DNA from: Dendrobium chrysotoxum
Taxonomy: Eukaryota > Streptophyta > Magnoliopsida > Asparagales > Orchidaceae
Assembly: GCA_019925795.1 (NCBI GenBank)
Contig: CM034305.1
Location: forward strand, 97,252,433 to 97,316,432
DNA length: 64,000 nt
Reading direction: 5' to 3'
In this document: positions 9,974 through 23,125 of the stretch, one piece after another
How the letters are laid out: each line of letters begins with the position of its first letter
How positions within the stretch are numbered: position 1 is the first letter of the stretch
Translations under genes and position numbers: made by a program
The notes under the pieces: generated by a model
Seen by the model: the letters and a program-made list of their open reading frames with translations, nothing else
Databases searched by the model: none
Told to the model about the DNA's origin: nothing

Positions 9974-11067
9974 TGATATATCATCAAAAATTTATCTTTG
10001 ATCGAGCACGAATTTGAGGCAAAATTATGTTAAAAACTTCTGAAATTAAATTAGGGATCATCCAAACTCCAATTTTGGCAAACTTATAGTCGAACTGAAC
10101 GTCTCAAAAATATGAACCCAACGACACTTAATTCGAGCCAGTATGAGCCCGAATATGTCCAAATTGAAGACCCAAAGCATATTGAAAGGTTCAAACTATA
10201 AATGAGATGAATAAATGATTTCTAAATGTGACATGTGTATAATCATATCGAGGGGCTCGATGAGATGAATCCAACTAGCCCAAGATTGTTGAATTCTAAC
10301 ATCATAACACACACAAATACTTGATAAATGGTCTATAATCAAGGGAGTCAATATCGGCCGTCCATTCAAAACACTCCCAACATGCCCTTGATCTTCTCCT
10401 ATTTACTGGCCATGCCACTCCCAAAAAATTATAAATAGACTCCTTATTCTTCATTGGGGGGGATCAAGCAAGGAAAAAAAAGAAGAGAGGAGAGAAAGCA
10501 AGGAGGGAGAGAACAGGGGAGCAAGCAAGAGAAATATGATATATCTCTTGCTACTAAGCTCCTCCTCAACCACCACTCGTCCACCGACGGTCATTAAACT
10601 TTCATCGGACTTATGCCTGCCCACCGACTAACGCTAGATTTATGATTGGCCATTGGCTGTTATCGGACTTTCGTCGGACTTCCACTCGGCCACCAACTTT
10701 GATCTGGCCACCAATTGACGCAGAATTTATGCCTGGCCGTTGACTGTTATCGGACTTCCCCCCGGCCACCAACTATAGCAGGACTTAGGCCACTAATTAT
10801 GCCCGAATTTCCTCCCAACCACCATTGCAGACTACGATCTTCTCGACCTCCGTCACCCGCCAACTACGGTCCTTATGACCAACATCGCTCGACTACGGTC
10901 TTTCTAACTTTCGTCGTCTGACTATAATCTTTCAGACCACCGTCGTCTGTCGATTGTGGTCTTTCTGACCTTCGTCAATGAAAAATGGTTCTTTCTAACC
11001 ACATTCGAACTGCAACTACGGTCCTTCCAACTTCATTCACCAGATAACGTTCCTTCTGACCTCTCTC
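9974..11067 (+). repeat. Element A 3' LTR, left part (interrupted)
   Basis: Begins TGATATATCATCA. A promoter-like ATAAATAGACTCC follows the U3 block at about 10432. From about 10560 the sequence is made of degenerate units of about 30 bp built on CGACTACGGTC..TTC..ACC. It is broken at 11067 by element B and resumes at 46798. The 68-codon frame at 10715-10921 is a by-product of the repeat units. Confidence 0.83.
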
Positions 11068-13203
11068 TATCACAACCCGACCCAGCTAGCCCGAATTAAC
11101 AGGGCGGGAACAGATGGTCGTACGGAGAAATATAAAACTTTTATATTATAAAACTTGCAATTCATAATTAATATGAACATAAATATCTTCCAACAATAAA
11201 GTAAGCAAGAGCCACTAAACATCCAAATTTAAATATCTCTAATACATTAAAACATAAGATCACATAAAACATAAACTAAAAATATCACATTAGTCCACCT
11301 TACATCAATAAACATAATATATAACATAACCAGAAAAACCTGACATCCTGAGTCCCTCTACGATGGTAAATGTACTGTCGTTCTGCCATCAGTTTCTCCT
11401 GAAAAATATTCCCAAAAGAAGGGTGGGCAAACGCTCAGCAAGTAATACATAACTCTCATAAAAATTTCATAAAACAACAATAAAATGTTCTTATATGAAA
11501 AATAAACCTCATGTGATAACTTTAATCATCACTGAATAAATTCAAAATCTTTTCTGAATAAAAGCCTTTCATAATCTTTCCTCAAACATAAACTTTTAAT
11601 ATGTATAAAAAATAAAAATGAACCTTAATATGCATAGTATTTACTATAACACCCGTCTCAGAGGCACTCATAGAATTTGTACTGATCAGGTACACATTTT
11701 CATTGGTCATTCCTTTACCATTTGGTTCCGAAGAATCCCTTTACCATTTGGTTTTGAAGAACCCCTTTACCATTTACTCCGTAGAGCCCTTTACCATTTT
11801 TGGATACTCCGCATCAACATGCATAATTTCATATCATAAATTTATAAACTATTTTTTTCAATCAATCATATGCTTATAATAAAAACTATCATGATTCATA
11901 AATCCGAAGATTAACACATGAAAATTATGAATAAACCATGGCATGTAAACTTACTAACATATTGAAAGAAAGAGACTTCACTAACAGTTTAATTTCTCAA
12001 AACATAATTTATAAATCACATAAACTTTAAAAACTAAAATATGCATTGAATATAAATAGTAGAGCAACATATGAAATTTTTACAAGAGATATGAGTACCT
12101 ATCTTAACAATTGCAAAGTGAACTACTACGACGTCGCTTAGACACGTGACGTCCCTTTAACGATCAACACCTAAAATTATACATAAGGCTAATATCAATG
12201 ATAATTTTTTCTTAAAGTTCTTAACCATTTTCAAATTGTCTAAACTCTTCATTTCTCACTATTTGATTCTTACTATGCTTATGAAAATTAACATAATTTA
12301 ATTTGAATTTTTAGATTTATTAAAATCCCTAATTTCTGGAAACCCTAAATTCTTAAATTCTCTCAAATCAATAAGCCAAAGTTTTCCATAAACCTAATTT
12401 AATAATTACCTTAATCATTTTCGAATTTATTTAATTAGAAAAATAAAGAAAATATAAATTCTTACAAAAACTCAAAATTTTATTTTAGAAACATTCATAG
12501 GACTCATAGAAATCACTTTTGTGAAAGCACTTTAAAAAATTTCAATTTTTAGGAAAAACTCTAATTTTTAAATCTCAATAAAATTTAGGGAAACTTCGTT
12601 TCTACCATTAAAACATATTCCTAAACCTTCACTATTGATTTCATAAAGAAATTTTGGAAGAACAAACATTTTTTAAGAAACCCTAAAATTTTTCTTTCCA
12701 AAAATCTTGAGAATAAGGGGAAATGTAGATTCTAATGCATACCTTAATCTCCTCTTATCCTTCTCTACGTTTTCCCCAAATGTCCTCGCCGAAAAATCGT
12801 CGCCGGAGCCGCCATCGAATCCTTGGCCCGTGCGCTTCCCTTCTGCCTCCGCCTCCTTCCTTTGTCTCTTGGCCGAACAGATGGAATGGGAAACGATTCA
12901 TTCGGTCCCCTTAAGAGGAATGGGAGTTAGGGATTTACCTAATTACTTAATTGCCCTCACTTAAATCATCTTAGCTTTAGAAATGATTAGGGGTAGTTTG
13001 GATATATTTAAACTTCTATTAATTTTAACTTCAAAATTAAGCAAAATTGATTATATATTCTTTATATCAAATTTCCTATAATTTTGCGTAGAATTTTAAA
13101 ATTTATTCCGTTGAATTTCGTTAACTTTGAAATTTCACTTAAATCTCGTTGCAGCGCATCGAAATGTGTACGACACCTACGAGCATCGATTTCGGGTTTT
13201 ACA
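11068..13203 (-). repeat. Element B 3' LTR (downstream copy)
   Basis: On the plus strand it begins TATCACAACCCG (the partner has TGTCACAACCCG, so the terminal G is mutated) and ends GGGTTTTACA. Just outside, on the minus strand, GGAGGTGAGAAT is a plausible polypurine tract (about 13204-13215). Small open frames at 11618-11839 and 12707-12964 have no supported product. Confidence 0.92.
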
Positions 13204-13266
13204 ATTCTCACCTCCTAATAAAAATTTCATCCTCGAAATTTAAAAGCAATAAAATGAAACCATACC

Positions 13267-16200
13267 TTAGTCAAACAAATGAGGATAGCTCTTTCTCATT
13301 TCTGACTCCCTTTCCCAGGTTGCATCTTTTTCTGAACTATGCATCAATAACACTTTAACATAAGAAATTTCTCTGTTTCTCAACTGCTTAATATCATAAT
13401 CAAGGATTCTCTGAGGTTGTTCTATAAAGGTCAAGTCTGGTCGAATATCTACCACTTCAGTACTAATCTTATGAGCTTCATCTGAAATATACTTCCTTAA
13501 AGAGGAAATATGAAACACATTATGCACTCCACTCGTGTGTGCTGGTAGGATCAACCTGTAAGCCAATTTCCCAATCCTTTCTGCAATTTCAAAAGGACCC
13601 ACATATCTTGGACTCAGTTTATTGCTTTATCAAATCTCTTAACTCCCTTCATCGGACTGACCTTAAGGAAAACAAATTCACCAACTTCAAATTCTACTGA
13701 TCTATGCTTGGCATCATAATATTTCTTCTGTCTTTCTTGTACAGCTTTCAATCTGTCACGGATCAGCCTTATCTTTTTTGTAGCATCATCCACTCAATTA
13801 GCCCCAAAAATCTTCCTTTCTCCTGCTTCAGCCCAGCTTAACAGAGTTCGACGCTTTCTCCCATACAAAACTTCATAGGGAGCCATATCTATACCTGCTT
13901 GAAAACTGTTGTTATAGGCAAACTCAATCAGTGGTATATATGTCTCCCACTTACCACCAAAATAAAACACATATAATCTGAGCAAATCTTCTAGAGTCTA
14001 AATTGTTCTTTCTGACTGCCCATCTACTGAGGGTGAGAAGTTGTACTGAAAGTGAGTCTAGTACCCATAGCTTCCTGAACCTTCCTCCACAATCTAGAGA
14101 TAAATCTTCCATCACGATCTGATACTATAGACTTTGGTACCCCATATAATCTGATAATCTCACTAACATACATGCATGCCAATTTCTCAACTATATCAGA
14201 TTGTTTGATAGGTAAGAAGTGTGCAGACTTAGTTAACTTATCAATTATCACCCATAAAGTATCACATCCTCTTCTGGACCTGGGTAAATCAACCACAAAA
14301 TCCATAGAAATGTCTTCCCATTTCCATTTAGGTATAGATAAGGGTTGTAGTAATCCTCCTGGTTTTTGATGCTCTACCTTGACTATTTGACAAGATATAC
14401 ATTTAGCCACTACTTCTGCCACACTCTTCTTCATTCCTGACCACCAAAACACTTTCTTTAAGTCCTGATATATTTTGTTACTGCCTGGATGAATGGTGTA
14501 ACTTGAATAATGAGCTTCCTGAAGGATTTCTTCCTTAAGTCTCCAATATTTGGAATACACAATCTGCCCCTATAACGCAATAATCCTTTGCTATCAAGCT
14601 CAAATTCTTCATTGTATCCCGCACTAACCATATCCAGTATTTTCTTAAAATTTGTATCAAATGGCAAAGCTTCTCGTACTCTGTCCTTCAATGTTGATTT
14701 AATAATCATTTGATTCAACATCACAATTTTTGCATCATTGGGCTGAACCACTGAAATTTTTAACTTTCCAAATCCTTTAACAGTTCCTGCTGCTGTGTAA
14801 TCATCCTGTTTGCACTACCATAATTCTTTCTGCTCAAGGTATTTGTAACTAAATTTGCTTTACCCAGATGATACTGAATGTCCAGCTCATAATTCTTAAT
14901 GAGTTCTAGCCATCTCCTTTGCCTCAAATTCAGTTTTTTTCTGCGTGAAGATATACTTTAAACTCTAGTGATCAGTGAAAACTTCACACCTTACCCCATA
15001 CAAGTAATGCCTCAAGATCTTTAAGGTAAAAACTACTGCAGCTAATTCTAGATCATAGGTTGAATAATTTCTCTCATGATTTTTTAATTGCCTAGAAGCA
15101 TAGGCAATGACTCTTCCATTCTGCATCAGTACACAACCCAACCCCTTTATGCGAGGCATCACTATAGAGCTAAAATCCATCTGACCCTAAAGGAATAGTC
15201 AGCACTGGAGCAGTCATAAAACATTACTTTAATCTCTAGAAAGCTTCTTCACACTGAGCTGTCCATTCAAACTTCACTACTTTCTGAGTCAATCTGGATA
15301 GCGGGATTACAATCTGTAAAAACCCTTCAACAAATCTTCTGTAATATCCAGCTAAACCCAAAATGCTTCTAACAACAGTTACTGTAACTGGTCGAGGCTA
15401 ATCTGTTATTGCTTGTACTTTATGCTGATCCACTAAAATCATCTCATTAATGATCATATGCCCCAGGAAGTTCACACTCTTCAGCCAAAATTCGCATTTG
15501 GAGAACTTAACATATAATTCAGTTCCTCTCAATGCCTGTAACACAGCTCTTAAATGGTTTGCATGTATTTTTTCATCTGGGGAGTAAACCAGAATATCAT
15601 CTATGAACACAATCATGAATAGATCTAAAAATGACTTAAAGATTCTATTCATGATGTCCATAAACACAGCAGGGGCATTTATAAGACCAAAAGACATCAC
15701 TACAAATTCATAATACCCATATCTAGTACTGAAGGCTGTCTTTATAATATCTTCCTCTCTAATCCTTAGCTGATGATATCCTAACCTCATATCAATTTTT
15801 AAAAATACTGAAGCACCTTCTAACTAATCAAACAAATCATCTATCCTTGGGAGAGGATATTTATTCTTCACTGTCAACTTGTTCAATTCTCTGTAATCTA
15901 TATAGAGCCTTAAGCTTTCATCCTTCTTCTTCACGAACAGAACAGGAGCACCCCAAGGGGAGGTACTAGGCCTGATGAATCTCTTATCTAGTAACTCTTA
16001 TAATTGATCATTCAATTTCTTCAGTTCTTTTATTGTCATTCTATAAGGAGCTTTAGCAACAGGTTCAGCTCCTACCACTAATTCAATAGAGAAATCTATT
16101 TTTTTATTTTGAGGTAAGTCAGATAGATCATCTGTAAATACATCTGCATATTCCTGAACAACATGAATATCTTTCAGCTATCTTTCTGCCTTCTTCTCCT

Positions 16201-16439
16201 CTTTAACATAGGTCAAAAAGCCTTCATATCATTTCCTCAACTACTGATAAGCCTTTAAAGATGAAACCATAATAGCAGTTATTCCTTTATCTCCCTAAAA
16301 TTTGAATTCTTTCGTTCCTGACATTTGAAATCTAACCTCCTTCTTATTGCAATCTATAGTCATGAAATGGCAAGATAATCAATCCATGCATAAGATTATA
16401 TCAAATTCAAATAGTGGCAAAACAATCAAATATGCTTCT
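13267..16439 (-). pseudogene. Element B pol pseudogene (protease end, RT, RNase H, integrase, chromodomain)
   Basis: Reading down the minus strand: the second half of the retropepsin region (about 16300-16439), RT with the FIDDILVYSPD catalytic block (within 15398-15790), RNase H (YASRQLKNHERNYSTYDLELAAVV, 14965-15180), the integrase zinc finger (HYSSYTIHPGSNK..CISCQ, about 14395-14522), the DDE core (MDFVVDLPRS..VSDRDGRF, 14024-14300), then 13794-13985, and a C-terminal chromodomain (DATWERESEMRKSYPHLF, 13267-13602). At least five separate frames are needed, so it is broken by several stops and frameshifts. The chromodomain would target integration to marked chromatin in a live element. Confidence 0.92.
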
Positions 16440-18936
16440 TGTGGACCTCCGAAAGGACACAGAAACACCATCGCCCCGCGAGGGGAGACAATATCTGTCG
16501 CCAATGGGAGGGCAGACTCGATCATACATACGATCAACCATTGAGGATAGTGGCTCTCACCAACACACCCCGATGGATAATAATATGTGCGATCTAATCA
16601 TAACGGGTTTCCCCCACCCGATACATTAGCTCGAATGGGGTTTATTTGAAAGTGGGATTCGGTTTCCCACGGGCGCAAGCCCCCGTGGTTAATTACATCT
16701 CAAGCTGGGGCCTGAGAAAACTCTCGATTAAGAATTCTACATTATTCTTCCCAAATTGGGATTGGCACATAAGGCAAAGACTAGGAAATCCTACTCAAAG
16801 AGAAAGTAAGGTTCAACTAGGCTTAGTCAGCATACACGGCTCAGATCAACACCCGGAGGGACTGAGGTAGTGAGAAGAAATTGAAAAAAAAAAAGTCATG
16901 CACTCGAAGCATACGAGAGAGAAAGATTGAGGTGGCGTCATCCATGTGACGCGGATAGGCAGGATTTATAGCCCCTGAAAGAAAGGAGACTTACCCACCG
17001 ATGAGGCGTACTACGAGACACTAGTAGCCTTGAATCCTAAATCTAATGGGTTTAGTATTCTACGCAACACTAACACCCGTGTCCTAACTAATGCATTCTG
17101 GGCTTATATCCTGCCTGAAAAGGAAAGCCAGCTAACCACCTAATCGTATAAAATCCATGCTGTCCAAGTCTTTATGGAAGATGGGTAGGTAGTTTGGTTA
17201 TTGAAAGTAGGGCCGACGTCTAGAGAGTCTCCTAAAATGGCCCTGGACTTATGTAGGGTGTATGCTCCTAAGACTAATACAATTAAAATTTTAATTTAAT
17301 TAGTTTCTAATGCAATGCATGCTGGTTAACGATCTCAAATCAAATATGCATAGAATTTTAAAAAGGCCTATAAAAATAATTTTTAGAATTAGACTGGGCT
17401 TCCCCAGGTCCGGCACCTCATCCTCATAGGTCAGATTATCCGGACTCTACCCACGGGCGGGGAAGTGTCTTATAGAAGGAAAGAGAGAAATGCAACGATA
17501 TGCATGCTACCCCGGACGATTCCGGCAATTCCCTAGGTCGTTAAGTTTCTAAATTATTTAAATCTTAAAATTTGAATGTTAGTTGGGAGTAGAAAAAGTT
17601 TTAGTCCTTAAAGAGCCTAACGAAATCCAGGCTAAAATAAAAGCGACATGCAAAACGCCAAGAAACTAAGAAAAGCAAACAATCCTAGAGGCACACAATC
17701 ATAAAACACATCAAAATTATCCAAACAAATTAATAAATGTCCATAGGCCAACTGCCCTTAATTACAACCCAGGGTCTGCAGAAAATTAAAGTGGCCGGGC
17801 ACCACTGCCAACAACCCGGATTTCTAATCCTAAGACTGACGCAAGTTATTTTGAGTGGGATACTCTCGGTCTTCATCTTCTTGATCTTCTTTTTCTTAGA
17901 CTCCTTGGATCTGAGCTTCCTCGGACTCCTTGGACCTCAGCTTCCTTGGACTCCTCGGGTAGTAGAATAATCCAAATTTGGATTCTCAAATAGAAAAGGA
18001 CTATCCTCATATTGGGTGTCCTTTTCTCTTTGGGCATCCAACCTTTGGATTCTTGTATCCCCACTCAAAATAAACTTTCACAACTCAATACCAAGTTACA
18101 AACCATTTACATTAAATGAAAGCAGTAAATCTAGACTCTCCTGCAAGGTTATCCTAATAAAAATCAACCCAAGCAATTTTATATTATCCCAAGCAATTTA
18201 TATAGAAATGAAAATACTCATCACAGCCACACTTGGCCATGCTCTTAAATGTTTGAGGGCTAAGCAAGCTCTGGAGCACCTGTAGCAATTTATAATGATT
18301 TTCAATTAGCCCTCATTTATTTAGGGGGGCTGAGCAATTTCTGAAGCACCTGCATAAAACAACATTAATCTTTAAATCATGATTATTGCCCCCCCTTATA
18401 TTTAGCGCTGCATGAGCATGGCCACCTGCAGAAAACATCATTAGTATCAACCTCGATCCTAACCTATGGGTAGTCTATCGTGCAATCACATCAATTCCCA
18501 GAGTGCAGTAAAAGTAAACAAACACACCAATAGTTCAATCACAACATGCAATGAAATCCGGAAGACTCGGCACGCAGCAGAAAAGTAAACACCGGCCTAA
18601 CCTAAGCCTAGAAGTGGTGCCCTAGCAAACAATTCTACAGTGTGTGTAAAAGCCTGTGTGGCTGAGGTAGATCCTAAGCTGGGTAGTTAGTTACAATTGC
18701 CTACTGTCCAGGTTGGTTGTGGGTCTGAAAAGTGAATTTTATTTAAAGTCCAAATATTAGTGAATTGAGATCTACCTTAGTTGATTTAATGTGTGGATCA
18801 ATTTTAGTTCTTAGGGTAATAATATTTAAAGTTTAAATTGCATTAGTGAGTTTTAGGGGGGTTCGGGGTCCACCTATACACTAAGTAAAAGGGGGTCCAA
18901 AATTGACTTTTTAATTAAAGGGTATTTATGACCAGC

Positions 18937-19370
18937 TAATATTTTTATAAAATACTAGGCCTTAACCTGATCAGTTAGACAGTTAGTATGCCCGATTTGG
19001 ATTCTTCTATCCAAAGTTATGAATTTCTGAAGTTTTGGTCTCGTTTTGAACTAAGTTTGACCGGATTGTTGACTTTTTAATTTTGGTTGATTTCTGGATA
19101 CCTAATATTTTTAACAAATACTAGACCTTAATGTGAGTTGAATGCCTTTTAGTTTGCTGGATTTGGAGTTTCCTACACAAAGTTATGAATTTTAGAAGTT
19201 TCGGGCCCTAGACTATAGGCTACGGTTGACCGAAGAATTGACTTTTTGTTTTAGGTTGATTTCTGGACACCTAATATTTTTAATAAATACTAGACCTTAA
19301 TTAGAGTTAGGTGCCTTTTAGTTTGCCCATTTTGGAATTTTCTATAATTAGTTATGATTTTTAGAAGTTG
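18937..19370. repeat. Tandem units of about 165-180 bp inside the element C LTR
   Basis: Three diverged head-to-tail copies begin with CTAATATTTTTA..AAATACTAG.CCTTAA (about 18937, 19102 and 19271) and each carries AGTTATGA.TTT..GAAGTT. The same array is present in the right LTR (from about 39178). It lies in the predicted leader. Confidence 0.75.
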
Positions 19371-20639
19371 GGGCAATTAAAGGAATTATCGAAATTGCCT
19401 AATTAGGGGGATTTTGGGGGTTTTGGCCCAAATCAGCTCCAAACTGATTGGAATCACCCCCAAAGATCAGAAATGACCTAAGAAGGTGTTCCCAAGTGTT
19501 TGGGGAAAATTTGGGATTTTTAATAATTTTTAATGATTTAATTAAGGCAAAAAGGTGATTTTTGATTAAGGTTGAATTAAAGTCCAGATTAAGGTCCAAT
19601 TAAGGGGTCCTAATTATCTAAGGTTGGGGACTGAATTCTGGCGAGTTTGAGGTATTATGGGTATTTTTCTGATTTAAAATGGATTTATTAGATTTTTCTG
19701 AAGTTTCTAAGGCTTAATTAACGGGTAAATTAGGGTTTGCTAATTAAGTGTTTTAAAGAGTTCAGAAAATTCCTAGAAAATTCTGAGGGGTTTAGGATGT
19801 CACTATGTTTAAGTGTTTCAAATTTCAAGTCATTCGGGGTTCTACCCTAATTCCTGGAATTTTTCTAAGTTTGCTAGACGGGTCCTTAATTGTTGTCCTT
19901 AGGGTGTCACTACGTTATATAGGAGTGAAGTGAAGTAACTAACCCTTAGGCATAATACAGAGGGTAAATGCAGCAGATATAAACACACCAAGCCATGTCC
20001 TTAAATCTAGGAGAGCCTAGGCTACGTGCTTGTGCAACCTACACATGCAAGAACTACGAAAACACTAAGTAAAGGCACCTAATGAAGTGATTAGTGAATG
20101 ATTGAGACACAATCATTCACTAATCCTTCTCCCACATGAATTCTGTTCACATACAGGTCCTAAGTTTAAAGTTTCATAAGGGGTAGACTTCCCAAAATTG
20201 GGAGATTTAAATAATATGTAATTTTAAAATTATCTTTAAAATACATAAATATTATGGATAATAATAATGTAAGTTTAAAAATAAGATAATTGAAAATACT
20301 TCGATTCATAAGCATGGGAGGTCTACCAGCCACCGAGGGGGTTTCAAAATAATTTTTATTTTAAAATAATCAATTATATTAATTAAATAATATTTAAATA
20401 AGTAAATAACACAGTAATACAGAAAATATTCAGAGATGACAGAATCACATGCAACAAATATTTTTAGATTAAAATTCATATTTTTCTGAAAAGAACGAGG
20501 TATTGTGCGTCAAAATCCGATTTAAAATGACAAAGTTATGAATTTTCGAAGTTAAATAGGTTTAAAGGTGATTTTAAAATAATTAATATTTGAAAATAAA
20601 TAATAATTTCAAAATAAATCAGATATAATAATATCTGAA

Positions 20640-20819
20640 TTTTAAAATAAATAGTAATCAAAATATTATAATAATGTAAATAAATATTAATATTATTATA
20701 ATGCTAATAATAATAATAATAGATTAAAAATAGGTTTTAAATAATAATAATAATAATATAATCATAATAACAAATAATAATAATAATAATAATAATAACA
20801 TGATTAAAATAACTTAAAG

Positions 20820-20850
<31 letters not shown>

Positions 20851-21030
20851 AATAGTAATTAAGATAATTAAAATAATTAAAGTAATGATAATAATAATGA
20901 TAATAATAAAAAAAAAATGATGATAATTAAAATAATTAAACTAATGAAAATAATAATAGTATAATAATGATAATAATAATAATAATAATAATAATTAACA
21001 ACTAAAATAATTAAAATAATAATAAGAATA

Positions 21031-21101
<71 letters not shown>

Positions 21102-21130
21102 TAAATAATATTAATAATATAAATAATATA
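20640..21130. repeat. AAT/ATA-type trinucleotide microsatellite in the LTR
   Basis: Almost 500 bases made of interrupted (AAT)n/(ATA)n runs. The right LTR has the same interruptions in the same places (40881-41371). An identical imperfect pattern in both copies fits copying of one template and little time since insertion. Confidence 0.92.
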
Positions 21131-21261
21131 ACTTAATATTATTTAAAATAATTAAAAAAAAAAATTTTCTGATTTTTTTGATTTTTTTTTTTTTTTTAAA
21201 TTAATAATTATTTAAATAATATTATGTTAAAAAGAATTAAAAAAAATTTAATTTTAATTAA

Positions 21262-21680
21262 ACGGCGGCGGCGGCGCGACGGCGGGCCACGTGGCGGCCC
21301 GGGATTGGTTCCGCGGTCCCGGGTGATGATTGGAGAGAGGTTCCCCTCGGCGGCGGCGTAGTGGCCACGTGTCGCCACGGGATTCACTCCGCGGTCACGG
21401 GCAATCATTGCCAATGATTGCGCCGCCGCGCAATCATTGGCAATGATTGCGCGGAGAACCGCGCGTTACTTATCCGCGTCAGCGGCCGCTCCCGATCGTC
21501 CGATCTTCCGCGGTTCGACTGGACGGCTGTGATGAAGCCACGTGGACGGCGCTCCGCGAGATCGAATCCCGCGGTTGTTCCGAGCCGCGGAACGACTAGA
21601 TCTCGACCGTTGATCATAAGATCAACGGTCCAGATCTCTCACAGTTACGCAGACGTAACCCGAAACCCTAATAGGGTTTT
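21262..21680. promoter_or_regulatory. GC-rich block with palindromes inside the element C LTR
   Basis: A sharp switch from AT-only to GC-rich sequence. It holds CACGTG-like boxes (CCACGTGG at about 21288, CCACGTGT at 21365), four CAAT(C/G)ATTG sites (21402-21410, 21412-21420, 21431-21439, 21441-21449; the HD-Zip II consensus), an inverted repeat ACCGTTGATC..GATCAACGGT (about 21607-21630) and a palindromic telo-box pair AAACCCTAATAGGGTTT (21663-21679). The same block is in the right LTR, 20240 bases further on. It could be an internal promoter or structured leader; function is inferred only. Confidence 0.5.
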
Positions 21681-22133
21681 TTGGTTCGTTCTCGCGATCG
21701 GGTACACCAAACACGATGAAATTTTAAACTCATGATCTATGTGTGTACAGAAACCATGTGGGAGCGTTCGTTTGGGTTAATACATGCTAAATAAAAACCT
21801 AATTAACCCTAAGTGTATTGACCTAGGTTAAGGGTTTTCGAGTGATTTTACCGTTTGATCTTCGGGATTTAGGTTCGGTTGAACTTGTTGATTGTCCTCG
21901 TACGATTTCCTAGTTGAAGCCGCGTTCAAACAAGCTCTGGATCGAATGGATGGAAGCCTTGGACGTCCTTAGCTTCGGGTCGCCGGAATCTCGCCGCCGG
22001 CGGGGTTGACCGGTGGTCTTTGGCTCGAGGAAAGTAGGGGGGAGTCTAGGGAGCTCCCACACGAAATCTCACAAGTTATGGGGGCTTAGAACTCGGGCAA
22101 GAGCAAGATCCCCTCTAAACAACCCTAAAACTC

Positions 22134-22142
22134 CTATTTATA
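22134..22142 (-). promoter_or_regulatory. TATA box of the element C 3' LTR
   Basis: TATAAATAG followed by GAG on the minus strand. It is the only strong TATA box I see near the U3 end. It predicts transcription start near 22105, so U3 would be only about 660 bases of a 6.3-kb LTR. Confidence 0.65.
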
Positions 22143-22279
22143 CTTCTAAGGCTATCCTCAACGGCTGTGATTCGTTCTAGGGTTAATTAGGAGGGAAATC
22201 AGGGTGCTTAGGCCGTGGTTTGGGTTTTGAATAGATTAGGAAAGGTTTTAGGACTTTAAATGGCTCTTAATGGGTCATT

Positions 22280-22768
22280 TTGACCTATTAATGGCTTAGG
22301 TTGACCAAGTCAAGGGTTGACTTGGTCAACCCTAGTCAAGTGGGTCCAAGGGAGGAGGGTATGAGCCTTGAAGTCCTTGGTTGGGCTTGGATCTGATTAG
22401 GATTTGATTTAAGCCTATTAGGGCCTATTGGGTCAACCTGGGTTGACCTGGTCAACCAGGTTGACCCAGGACCAAAACTTGGGCCCAATGGGTCAAGCCT
22501 GACCCACTGAGTCCAGTGGAGGAGAGAATGGGGCTTGGAGAGCCCTGGATTGGGTTTGAATCTAATTTGGACTTGATTTAGACCCATATGGGTCTAATGG
22601 GTCAACCTGGGTTGACCTGGTCAACCAGGTTGACCCAGGGCCTGGGTCTGGGCTCAACAGACTCAGTTTGACTCATTGAACACAAGGGAGAGGGTCTTGG
22701 GCCCTGACTTGGTCAATTTGACCAGGTCAACTCCCTTGACCAAGCCTGGGAGAAAATCAGGGTCAACA
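22280..22768 (-). promoter_or_regulatory. W-box array in U3 (3' LTR copy)
   Basis: About twenty TTGAC(C/T) cores or their complements fall within about 490 bases directly upstream of the TATA box. They include two compound palindromes of alternating GGTCAACC and GGTTGACC (22431-22467 and 22600-22636). The palindromes belong to head-to-tail units of about 170 bp (starting near 22307, 22430 and 22600). TTGAC(C/T) is the WRKY-factor binding core. Density and position suggest a stress-responsive enhancer; activity is not shown. Confidence 0.6.
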
Positions 22769-22785
22769 AACGGACCCCCAACAGG
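22769..22785 (-). other. Candidate polypurine tract of element C
   Basis: On the minus strand CTGTTGGGGGTCCGTT sits immediately before the 3' LTR (TGTTGACC). The G-run is a plausible plus-strand primer, though the purine run is short. Confidence 0.4.
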
Positions 22786-23125
22786 AGTGGCGAACAAACT
22801 AGTGAACCGCTCGTGTTGGCGTTGACCGAATGTGACAGAAGAAGTAGAGTAAAGGTTCTAGGAAAGAGCACCAAAAGAGGTGAAAGAGAGCAAAGGGGGA
22901 TCTTCTCCTGGCCTTGCCTTACAGCAAGGGCAGAGCCAAGGAGAAAGCGGAAAGCAAAATAGTAACAGGTCACAAAAAGGTGACAGAGTAAAAGGAAATC
23001 CCATCCTCACCTTGCCCTGTAGCAAGGGCAGAGCTGAGGGGGAGACCAAAAAAAAGTGAGGTAGTAAAGAAAACCAACTATCCATCTGACCGCATCGAAA
23101 CAACAAGATGGAAGGTGAAAGGGTG

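Larger units (their letters stand above)
16440..22768 (-). repeat. Element C 3' LTR (left copy)
   Basis: Because transcription is on the minus strand, U3 is at the right end (about 22105-22768) and U5 at the left. The LTR holds three tandem units of about 165-180 bp (from about 18937), a long AAT-type microsatellite (20640-21130), a GC-rich block (21262-21640), a TATA box (22134-22142) and a W-box array (22280-22768). None of the small open frames shared by both LTR copies resembles a known protein. Confidence 0.96.
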
